Part shown: piece by piece, positions 13,165 through 20,455 of the stretch
How positions within the stretch are numbered: the first letter of the stretch is position 1
How the letters are laid out: every line of letters begins with the position of its first letter
NCBI GenBank assembly: GCA_948665105.1
Contig: CAPNGW010000009.1
Coordinates: 1 to 24,461 of the forward strand
DNA length: 24,461 nucleotides
Reading direction: 5' to 3'
From: an uncultured Lachnospiraceae bacterium
GTDB taxonomy: Bacteria; Bacillota; Clostridia; Lachnospirales; Lachnospiraceae
Notes under the pieces: model-generated
The model's input: only the letters and a program-made list of their open reading frames with translations
Databases searched by the model: none
Told to the model about the DNA's origin: nothing
Position numbers and translations under genes: made by a program

Positions 13165-14555
13165 TTGATTTTTTACGCTATATGACGGGATTTTTTTTGC
13201 AGATATTTCCCTGTATGGTACTGTGTCTGCTTCCCTTCCGGCCGCAGCAGTTCCGCTGGGGATATAAGCGGACAGCAGTCATTTTTACCGCAATGGTTTT
13301 GGGTATGGCAGCAGGCTTGCCGGGACTATTACAGCTTCAGTTAAACCGCATGGGATACTCCATGGAAGCTTGCTCCAAAGAAGAGAGGATTGCTTTGTCG
13401 GTGTCTGCCAATGGATATATGGCAGTCTGCATCCTTGTGGGCATTATATTATGCGCTCTGGCTGTCCGTACAGAGCTGTGCAAACGGCTGCTGGCGCTGC
13501 TTTTGACTGTCGCCTACGGAATCATTGAACATATGACAGTGAATTTGTTTGTCTATTTTTGGTTTTACAATCAGGAGCTTTATTCCCGGGAGGTTGTACT
13601 TTTGTATGCTGTTTCCACAGCAGTGACCTTCCCGACGGCAGCATTTTTCATGAGAAAGCGGTTTGGTGCATACCTGATGCGGCACAGTATGCGGGAGATA
13701 TACAGCCGGCTGACAATGGCGGTGATTCTTACGGTTCTCTATGGGGTATTCGTAGCCAGCATTGGGCCCGCCATTGAGGTGTTTGATGAATCGGTGAGTT
13801 TGGTGATATATCTGCCCTATGGTCTTGGATATCTCTTCGGCACGATATTTTTGTGTACCACTTACTGGTACATTTTCTGGGAGGTAGACAAGGTGCTCTA
13901 TCAAAATGATTACAAGCACCAGCTGAATATTCAAAAGCTTCGCTATGAGGCCATTCGGGGAGATATGGAGGCGATGCGAAGGATGAAGCATGATATCCGA
14001 CATCATTTTCGGGTGCTGGCGAATTTCCTGGCGGAGCAGAAGGTGGAGGAGGCCAGGCAGTATCTTTACAATATGAATGTGGCCATGAAGAACCAGGAGG
14101 CGGAGAACTTTTGTATAGAGCCAGCGGTAAACGCCCTGCTTCAATACTATATTGGAGAGGCCAGAAGCCGGGGGATTGCCTGCCATGTAAAGGTGAGGCT
14201 TGAGAAGACCGGCATTGAGGATGCCGATATGACCGTGATTTTAGGAAATTGTTTGGAAAATGCCATTCGTGCCTGTAAGGAGCAGAGTGGCCCGGCCTTC
14301 ATCCGTCTGAAAATGGGCGTGGTAAACAGTACCCTGGCCGTACTTTTGGAAAACAGCAGTCCCCAGGTGTCTTATCGACGGGCACGGCAGGGGGACAACG
14401 GGTTCTGGAATGTGGATAAGCATACGGAGGATGGAGGAGGTATAGGCCTTATCAGTGTTGCGGCCACGGCAGAGAAATACGATGGCAGTGCAGAGTTTAA
14501 GTTTGAAAACGGGGTATTTTACAGCCGGATATCTTTGGAAATCAACCCGGAATAG
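13161..14555 (+). CDS. GHKL sensor histidine kinase (AgrC-like)
   Basis: A 464-residue polytopic kinase. About seven hydrophobic segments lie in residues 6-240 with little extracellular loop, the layout of AgrC-type sensors that detect peptides or membrane-borne signals. A linker helix leads to the H-box MKHDIRHHF with the phosphorylated H277. The GHKL ATPase domain follows: N-box LGNCLENAIRAC with N363 and N367, and G-box EDGGGIGL at 423-430. It pairs with the LytTR regulator through a 4-base overlap. No agrD-like signal peptide or agrB gene is visible beside it, so the signal is unknown. The stop codon lies inside a terminator hairpin, closing the two-gene operon. Confidence 0.92.
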   Translation: MIDFLRYMTGFFLQIFPCMVLCLLPFRPQQFRWGYKRTAVIFTAMVLGMAAGLPGLLQLQLNRMGYSMEACSKEERIALSVSANGYMAVCILVGIILCALAVRTELCKRLLALLLTVAYGIIEHMTVNLFVYFWFYNQELYSREVVLLYAVSTAVTFPTAAFFMRKRFGAYLMRHSMREIYSRLTMAVILTVLYGVFVASIGPAIEVFDESVSLVIYLPYGLGYLFGTIFLCTTYWYIFWEVDKVLYQNDYKHQLNIQKLRYEAIRGDMEAMRRMKHDIRHHFRVLANFLAEQKVEEARQYLYNMNVAMKNQEAENFCIEPAVNALLQYYIGEARSRGIACHVKVRLEKTGIEDADMTVILGNCLENAIRACKEQSGPAFIRLKMGVVNSTLAVLLENSSPQVSYRRARQGDNGFWNVDKHTEDGGGIGLISVAATAEKYDGSAEFKFENGVFYSRISLEINPE

Positions 14556-14577
14556 CCGGGGATAGTTTTTATTTTTT
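14546..14577 (+). terminator. Intrinsic terminator overlapping the kinase stop codon
   Basis: CCCGG (14546-14550) pairs with CCGGG (14556-14560) around the loop AATAG, which contains the stop codon. GATAG and then TTTTTATTTTTT follow. The stem is short but all G-C and the T tract is long. Confidence 0.7.
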
Positions 14578-14670
14578 AAAATCAGATTAAAATGAAAAAA
14601 GGTGTGAGTGGAAGAAAAAGAGTGCGAAAAGCAGAAAATAGAATGAAAAAATATGCTATGCTTACAATAT

Positions 14671-14696
14671 GTCGAACAAGGTCGAAATGAGGCGAA
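14671..14696 (+). repeat. Three 10-bp-spaced GTCGAA-type direct repeats ahead of the envelope locus
   Basis: GTCGAA at 14671, GTCGAA at 14681 and GGCGAA at 14691 recur every 10 bases, one helical turn. They lie between the upstream terminator and the chosen start at 14731. A candidate TACAAT -10 box is at 14663-14668 without a good -35. The repeats could be a regulator site or a leader RNA element; no function is shown. Confidence 0.45.
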
Positions 14697-14730
14697 AGAT
14701 ACAAACCAGAGGAACAGGTGGGTGGAAACA

Positions 14731-16527
14731 GTGAAAAATAATCAGTTGCTTCCTTTTGAAAGGAATCGGTATTATGCGGGAAAGGTATTGACCTCTACGG
14801 ATTTCATGGCAGAGCAGCAGTACATGAACAATAAGCGGCGTTTTATTAATAATCTTATGTTTGGCTCCGGTGTGGTCTGCGGTTTAAGCGTCTTTAACCT
14901 GGATGATTTGTCCATTCTGGTGGAGAGCGGGGTGGCCATGGACCAGCAGGGCAGAGAGATTGTCATTGAGAAATCCGTGGTATATAAGCTGTCCTCCATC
15001 CAGGGCTTTGAACAGCTGAAGAGTCAGGAGGCGGCGCTGTACATCCGCTATAAGGAGGAGGACGTACATCCGGTGTACTGTGCCAAAGCTGCAGGAGACG
15101 GTGAGGAATACCAGTGCAACCGGATTCATGAGGAATACCAGCTGTTTCTTGAGGACAAGGAGCCACAGGAGGCGCAGTTTGTCCTGGGGGATGAATTTTT
15201 ATTGGAGGAGGTGCTCTCGGATACCCCGGATTATACGGTGAGCCTTCGCATGCCTTCCATTGTGGCCAAAGGCAAAGAGGTGAAGCTGGTGCTTCAGGTG
15301 AAGAAAAACTCGGCTGAGGAGAAGAAACTGTCCCTGCAAGGGCTTTTGCAGATTCCCTCCCTCACCACGGAGGAAGGAGGTCATGAGCTTCTTCTGGCTC
15401 TTTCGGACATATCCCTGAGGGAAAGTGAAATATTTGAAAAGGAATACTGGCTGAAGGCTGAGCATACAGAGCTTGAGGAGAGCAGCCTGATTTCCAGAGG
15501 TGATTCCATGAAGCTGGTTGTGGGAGGAGAGAACGTTCCCATTCGGTCGGACATCAACTTAAAGCTTGTGCTTTCAGATAGCAGTCCGGAAGAAATAGCA
15601 GCCCGGGAAATCGGAAAGCTGAATCTGGAAATGCGCGGCATGGGGCCGATGAAGCAGGGCATTCTGCTGGCAGAATTCACATTGATTCGAACGGATGTGG
15701 CTTATCTGATTCAGCAGGTACGAGATAAGGAGGTAAAAAATTATATCCATACACCGGCACAGGTAAATCACCACAACGAGTATGTGGCTTATTTCCGAAA
15801 GCCGGAGCGGCTCCTTAATTTGCCCCAAAGGGAGGAGGGGGAAAACCGTCCAGTTTCTGAGACAGCCAGCGTAAGACAGCCCTCCTTAATGGCCAGTGGC
15901 ACCCTGGAGATACCCTTGAAAAACAATATGAAAAAGGGAGATGTGTGCTTTTCAGAGGAGATTATGCATGGGCTGGGCAAAGGAAATGTGTATGTAGACC
16001 TGGGTATTTCCTGTCTGGAGGAGGACGCCTCTCTTAAAGATATCACTCAGTGCACCATCTACGGCAGCCAGGGATTATTCAAAGGGGAAGAGCTGATGAA
16101 TGTGGCAACGGCGGTGAAGGTGTTTCATGAGAAGGGGAGCTTTCAGATAGCCGCAAAGCTCTTAGGAGAGCAGAAGAGCATTGTACTTTTGGTAAACTGG
16201 GTGGCAGTGAAATTTACGTCGCCTAAGGAAAGTGACAGCTGGGAGGTAGCAGAAAATATGCGGATTGTTCCCCGGACGCCCACCGTCCGTCTGGGAGCCA
16301 GGGAGAGCTATTTCTTTGAGGTGGAATTTGAGCACATGAAGCCTTGTCCTTTAAGCTATGAGCTTACGGAGAACGGAAGCGGCGAGGTCACCGGTGCCGG
16401 TGTGTATACGGCTCCCGGTAAGGAAGGGGTATACGAGCTTCATATTTACTGTACGGATAAGCCTCAGATTGGCGCCTATGTATATGCCATTGTAAGTAAA
16501 CAGATTTCCCGGGAGGGGATTTCATGA
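14731..16527 (+). CDS. eCIS-associated-type structural protein (NRYYAGKxLTxxDFxxEQ family) with Ig-like C-terminus
   Basis: A ~598-residue soluble protein. The N-terminus (QLLPFERNRYYAGKVLTSTD, FMAEQQYMNNKRR, FGSGVVCGLSV) matches a family whose members read RPRYFxGQLLTxxDFxxEQxYxxxKRR...GWGVVCGL and often lie in extracellular contractile injection system (eCIS) gene clusters. The segment VAMDQQGREIVI follows, as in that family. The middle (residues ~130-450) is unrecognised beta-rich sequence. Near residue 550 GEVTGAGVYTAPGKEGVYEL is like a bacterial Ig-like repeat. Start choice: GTG 14731 gives a family-like MKNNQLLPF start and follows AGGTGG; GTG 14722 follows AGAGGA equally well; ATG 14653 has no ribosome binding site. 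It is first in a six-gene run and overlaps the next gene by 4 bases. Confidence 0.75.
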   Translation: MKNNQLLPFERNRYYAGKVLTSTDFMAEQQYMNNKRRFINNLMFGSGVVCGLSVFNLDDLSILVESGVAMDQQGREIVIEKSVVYKLSSIQGFEQLKSQEAALYIRYKEEDVHPVYCAKAAGDGEEYQCNRIHEEYQLFLEDKEPQEAQFVLGDEFLLEEVLSDTPDYTVSLRMPSIVAKGKEVKLVLQVKKNSAEEKKLSLQGLLQIPSLTTEEGGHELLLALSDISLRESEIFEKEYWLKAEHTELEESSLISRGDSMKLVVGGENVPIRSDINLKLVLSDSSPEEIAAREIGKLNLEMRGMGPMKQGILLAEFTLIRTDVAYLIQQVRDKEVKNYIHTPAQVNHHNEYVAYFRKPERLLNLPQREEGENRPVSETASVRQPSLMASGTLEIPLKNNMKKGDVCFSEEIMHGLGKGNVYVDLGISCLEEDASLKDITQCTIYGSQGLFKGEELMNVATAVKVFHEKGSFQIAAKLLGEQKSIVLLVNWVAVKFTSPKESDSWEVAENMRIVPRTPTVRLGARESYFFEVEFEHMKPCPLSYELTENGSGEVTGAGVYTAPGKEGVYELHIYCTDKPQIGAYVYAIVSKQISREGIS

Positions 16528-17342
16528 TACTGAATGCCAAAAGCCGGCAGCTTTCCTGTATCCAGGAGGTCTGCAACAATGAGACAAATACAGCCTGTGT
16601 TTGTAAGACGGTGGGGGGTGGGATAACTGCTTACTATACGGTCCTGCTGGTGAAAAATCGCACAGTGGCCAGAGAGATGCTAAAGACAAATGAATATGAG
16701 TGCTTTTCCCATCAGGACAGCCTCTGCTTTCTGTTTCCCTACAGTGAGCCCAGAACCATTACCAGATACTATTTAAGTGTGGTGGAGCATAGATGCGGGA
16801 ACCGGGAAAAGATTTGGAAGGATTTGGTGGTAAGCTGCATGACCTCCGGTATCGCCTGGCCCCTTCTGTATCTGATGCTTAATCAGGAGCAGGTATCCCT
16901 GGCCGGGGATGGAAGTATCCATTTTGGATATTTGCTGAATCTAAAGGAGTATACGGGAGAAATCACGGAAGCTATGTGTGCCAACCGGTGTGCAAAGCTG
17001 CTTCTTGAACTGCTAAGGCAGGAGCAGAGGCAGCATGATTTGGGCATCAGCCTCCTTACTGCAAAGCTTTCCAAGGGGTGCTATCAGAGCTTTTTGGAGC
17101 TGCTTTCTGATATTCAGATGGTTACTGTCATAGGGCAGAAGGAGTCTGTCAAAGCAAAATTAAGGAGGCAGGTGGAGAAGCGGAAGGATAAGGCCTTTCG
17201 GGTACTGGTGGGAATCAGTGTTGTGCTGGCGGTATTGGTGGTAATCATGCTGCTGATGAAGCTGTTTTTGGGAGACGTTTCCCTCTTTGATATTTTCCGG
17301 CAGTCCATAAAGGAGATTGGCACAGAATCATTGCTTCAATAG
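16524..17342 (+). CDS. Single-pass membrane protein, possible pseudokinase
   Basis: A 272-residue protein with one clear membrane helix at ~226-249 (VLVGISVVLAVLVVIMLLMK), preceded by a strongly basic KLRRQVEKRKDK, so residues 1-225 are most likely cytoplasmic. The order of segments recalls a worn-down protein-kinase fold: CKTVGGGITAYYTVLLVKNR like an N-lobe, and SGIAWPLLYLMLNQEQVSLA followed by GDGSIHFGYLLNL where kinases have the catalytic loop and DFG. The catalytic HRD and DFG residues are absent. EssB/YukC of type VII secretion has a similar pseudokinase-then-helix layout, but no direct homology is claimed. It starts in a 4-base ATGA overlap with the previous gene, so the two are tightly coupled. 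Function is unknown; anchoring or scaffolding is plausible. Confidence 0.7.
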   Translation: MILNAKSRQLSCIQEVCNNETNTACVCKTVGGGITAYYTVLLVKNRTVAREMLKTNEYECFSHQDSLCFLFPYSEPRTITRYYLSVVEHRCGNREKIWKDLVVSCMTSGIAWPLLYLMLNQEQVSLAGDGSIHFGYLLNLKEYTGEITEAMCANRCAKLLLELLRQEQRQHDLGISLLTAKLSKGCYQSFLELLSDIQMVTVIGQKESVKAKLRRQVEKRKDKAFRVLVGISVVLAVLVVIMLLMKLFLGDVSLFDIFRQSIKEIGTESLLQ

Positions 17343-17359
17343 GGGGTGGAGAATTTGAA

Positions 17360-19189
17360 ATGAAAAAGATAATGAGGATTGCAGGCCTTGTACTCCTGTA
17401 TATACTGCTGATGGGGACGGCCTTTGTATACAGAAAAAATATCGGCCCGGAACAGGCCAAAGCGTATCTGCAAAAGGAAGAGGACTCCTATGTGTTGACC
17501 TGTGACAGTCAGGGGACCCAGGCGGTACTTACGGTATACCACTTCACGGAAGGAAAAAAGCAGCAGCTGTGGCGGTTATTGCCTGCAGCAGCTTTTCGGG
17601 TAACGGATTTCAGTTTGGGAGAAGACACGGCAGCCATCACTGGCATAGTGGATGGGAGCGGAACCGTTTTGATTTATCAATACCCCCTGACTGAGGGAAA
17701 CAGCCAGCTTATAAAGGACAGATTTCAGATGGAAGCCAATATTGTGCCAGAAGAAGCATGGTACCGGGAAGGAATCCTGTATGTGGCCGATGGAGGAGGA
17801 AAGCTGTATCTGGCAGACGGCCGACAGGTGGATAAGGGAGCCTGGGAGGGTACAGACAGCGCCATAGCAGAGAAACGGTGGAAAAACTCCCTTCGCAGTG
17901 AGTGTCTGCTTACGCTGGCTGTGATAACCGGGATTTATCTCCTGTGCTGTCTGCTGCTGTGGCTGTTATTTGCTAAGGCATTTAAGAAACGGAAGCTGTT
18001 TGCCTCTTTGGCTATCCAGACTCTTGTGATAAGCGCAGCCATGGGATTACTGGCATTCTGCATAATCAGTAATTTTGTTTCAGAAGACGGCAGGGTTTAT
18101 CGGGATATGGAAAAGGTGACAAGGCAGGTACTTCTTGGATGTGGGATTGCCTGGGCAGTGTTTAATTTTCTATTCCTGGGCGCACTTTATCTGAGGATTC
18201 GCCCCCTTTCAAAAATCAACGGGATGCTGGAGCGCATGATGAGAGGGGATTGGGAACACTTAGAATCATTTGTTCCCGATAATGAATTGGGATATATTTT
18301 AAGCGCCTTGTGTCGTCTGGGAAAATCCTGTTCCCTGAAGCAGTATGCCAATGCACATGCCATGCATTACTATAAAAAATTTTCCCCGGCAGGCTTTGAA
18401 GGGCTGCTGGGAAAAGAGAGCATCCAGGAGCTCAGGGTGGGAGATGTGGTCACGGTGGAGGGCACCATGGAATTGATTTCCATACCGGTACGGAGAAATC
18501 AGGCCGGTGTTCAACAGTTGAATCTCCTTATGAGAGCTCTGGAGCAGCAAAAGGAAGAGGGAAGCGGGAACGGTGTTCTTTTAAACGGAGACCGGGATTT
18601 TGGCAAGCTGCGGGTGGTATATAAGGGCCGGGATGGCTCCACAGGAGCACAAAGGGCATTTCTCTCCGGTCTGGAGCTTATGAAGGACGGGGTGTTGCGG
18701 GAAGCAGAGATTCATCCCTTTGTACTGCTTCACACCGCCTTGCTGGTATGCGGACTGGCCGGAAACAGCGAGAGCGTATATCCCTTTGCGGATTGTCCGG
18801 AGCTTGAGGCATTAAGCCGCTACAGCACTCGGCTGAAGGAGATGGGAATCCGTATGGTGATTACAGAGGAGGTAAAGGGGAAGCTTCGGACAGCTGAGCT
18901 TCGCTATATCGGCTATATCAAGACCCGGGAGGAGCAGAGGTTCCGCCTATATGAGGTGTTGGATGCATGCTCCCTGGAAGAGAAGCAGAAGAAGCAAATG
19001 ACAGGGGAACGCTTCGGAAAGGCTCTGGATTTATTTTACCAGGATGATTTTTATCTGGCACGTATGCATTTTACGGATGTGCTGAAGGAGTGCCCCGGGG
19101 ACGGCGTTGCAAGATGGTATTTGTTTACCTGTGAGCGGTTGTTCAATATGGGAAACAATAAGGAGATTTGCCATCACCTGTTTAGCTAA
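17360..19189 (+). CDS. Four-helix membrane protein with degenerate class III nucleotide-cyclase domain and TPR-like tail
   Basis: A 609-residue protein. One helix at 7-24, an outside domain of ~155 residues, then helices at ~183-205, 214-237 and 257-278. A HAMP-like segment (RIRPLSKINGMLERMMRGDW) leads into a cyclase-like domain: YYKKFSPAGFEGLLGKESIQ and ELRVGD at 337-362 mirror the YxxFxPxxFLxLLGKxSIxxxxLGD opening of bacterial adenylate cyclases. VLLHTALLVCGLAGN, YSTRLKEMGIRMVITEEV, FRLYEVLD and a TPR-like end (ALDLFYQDDFYLARMHF) follow in family order. The metal-binding Asp of the DI.GFT strand is lost (ELISIPV) and the catalytic Asn of the NxxxR motif is not present, so it is probably a non-catalytic pseudo-cyclase. 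GGGGGTGGAG supports the start. Confidence 0.75.
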   Translation: MKKIMRIAGLVLLYILLMGTAFVYRKNIGPEQAKAYLQKEEDSYVLTCDSQGTQAVLTVYHFTEGKKQQLWRLLPAAAFRVTDFSLGEDTAAITGIVDGSGTVLIYQYPLTEGNSQLIKDRFQMEANIVPEEAWYREGILYVADGGGKLYLADGRQVDKGAWEGTDSAIAEKRWKNSLRSECLLTLAVITGIYLLCCLLLWLLFAKAFKKRKLFASLAIQTLVISAAMGLLAFCIISNFVSEDGRVYRDMEKVTRQVLLGCGIAWAVFNFLFLGALYLRIRPLSKINGMLERMMRGDWEHLESFVPDNELGYILSALCRLGKSCSLKQYANAHAMHYYKKFSPAGFEGLLGKESIQELRVGDVVTVEGTMELISIPVRRNQAGVQQLNLLMRALEQQKEEGSGNGVLLNGDRDFGKLRVVYKGRDGSTGAQRAFLSGLELMKDGVLREAEIHPFVLLHTALLVCGLAGNSESVYPFADCPELEALSRYSTRLKEMGIRMVITEEVKGKLRTAELRYIGYIKTREEQRFRLYEVLDACSLEEKQKKQMTGERFGKALDLFYQDDFYLARMHFTDVLKECPGDGVARWYLFTCERLFNMGNNKEICHHLFS

Positions 19190-19219
19190 TACGGACAGAG
19201 GGAAAGAAAGGAGCCTGGG

Positions 19220-20434
19220 ATGAATATTTTTCAGACATTTTTGGCATCCATACGGTCAAAGGTTTCTCCTCTTCTGACAAAACTGAAAATGTGGCTTACC
19301 CCAAGCTATATCAAAAACCGCCTGTTGGTAAGGCTAAGGAAGTTTTTTGTAAGCCTTACGGATGTCAAGCCAAAGGATTCCAAGGACTATTATGGGGTGG
19401 GCGGCTGGCTTATCAGCAAGAAGCTGGCATTTACGCTGACTATGATTGTGATTATCTGCTGTGTCTGCTATATTCTGGCCACCAAGCCGGTGCTGGGAAG
19501 GAGGGAGAGCCCTTATCGGACCTACAAATATAACTCCTTTGCACTGAAATTTGTCTCCGATAAGGTCTGTATTCTGGGAAAATCCGGGTACAAGGCTTAC
19601 GTGGGAGATGTGGATAAGGGTGTGGTGACTGGAAGCGGCACCCTCTACAATAAAGAGGGAAATGTGGTATACGAAGGCGAATTTGATGCCAATGCCTACA
19701 ACGGTGCGGGAAAACAGTATTATGACAACACTGCCTTAATGTACAGCGGCGAATTTAAGGACAATCTGTTCCATGGAACCGGAGAATTGTATCGGCAGGA
19801 CGGAATGAAGAAGTATGAGGGCGAATTTTCAGGTGGATTTATGGAAGGAAGCGGAATGCTTTTTGACAGCGGCGAGAATCTGATATATACCGGAACCTTC
19901 TTAAAGGATGAAATTAAGTATCAGGAGCTTTTGGGGAAGGATACCACTGCCCTGGCTCAGATGTATACCGGAAGCCGAAAGATTTATCAATCGGAGGGGG
20001 AAAGCTGTGTGATTATGCCGGATATCGGGGCGGCCTACCGAAGCGAAAGCGGTGAGGGCTCCCTGGAGGAAGGGTGGCGTGTCAGCGGGGTCTATGTTTT
20101 TTTGGACCATCTCTATATCAGGGGACAGCTGGTGGAGGATATTGCCAGTGCGAAGGCGCTTTTGGGAGAGCCGGAGTATGAAGGAAATACAAAGGCTGCC
20201 ATGTGGGATGCGGTGGCCATTCATGAGGCCATTGCTGCCGGCAATGGAGCGGATGTGCTCTACGGGAAGGTGGAGATGGAGACCACCAATGTGTTTGATG
20301 AGGTGGTGACGGTGGAGGAGTTTGACGATAAGTATCTGACGTACTTGTATATATTTCAGGAGGAGGGTGTGGTGTATACGTTTTTCTGTAAGGAGAAGGA
20401 TGGAGCATTCGCCATGTATCTTCTGGAGGAATAA
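19220..20434 (+). CDS. Membrane-anchored MORN-repeat protein
   Basis: A 404-residue protein. Residues 1-68 are basic and probably cytoplasmic, a helix follows at ~69-87 (LAFTLTMIVIICCVCYILA), and the rest should face outward. Residues ~131-228 hold about four MORN repeats: GVVTGSGTLYNKEGNVVYEG, YNGAGKQYYDNTALMYSGEF, FHGTGELYRQDGMKKYEGEF and MEGSGMLFDSGENLIYTGTF. MORN repeats form an extended beta strip used as a scaffold or lipid-contact surface. The C-terminal ~170 residues are unrecognised. AAAGGAG precedes the start. The gap to the next gene is only 21 bases. In context it is a likely membrane-wall scaffold in the same assembly as its neighbours. Confidence 0.8.
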   Translation: MNIFQTFLASIRSKVSPLLTKLKMWLTPSYIKNRLLVRLRKFFVSLTDVKPKDSKDYYGVGGWLISKKLAFTLTMIVIICCVCYILATKPVLGRRESPYRTYKYNSFALKFVSDKVCILGKSGYKAYVGDVDKGVVTGSGTLYNKEGNVVYEGEFDANAYNGAGKQYYDNTALMYSGEFKDNLFHGTGELYRQDGMKKYEGEFSGGFMEGSGMLFDSGENLIYTGTFLKDEIKYQELLGKDTTALAQMYTGSRKIYQSEGESCVIMPDIGAAYRSESGEGSLEEGWRVSGVYVFLDHLYIRGQLVEDIASAKALLGEPEYEGNTKAAMWDAVAIHEAIAAGNGADVLYGKVEMETTNVFDEVVTVEEFDDKYLTYLYIFQEEGVVYTFFCKEKDGAFAMYLLEE

Positions 20435-20455
20435 ACAACGAAAGGAGGGGAGGGC

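Noticed and set aside
14653..14730. ATG start giving a longer form of the eCIS-type protein
   Set aside because: No ribosome binding site, a candidate -10 box lies downstream of this ATG, and family homology begins only near NNQLLPFER.
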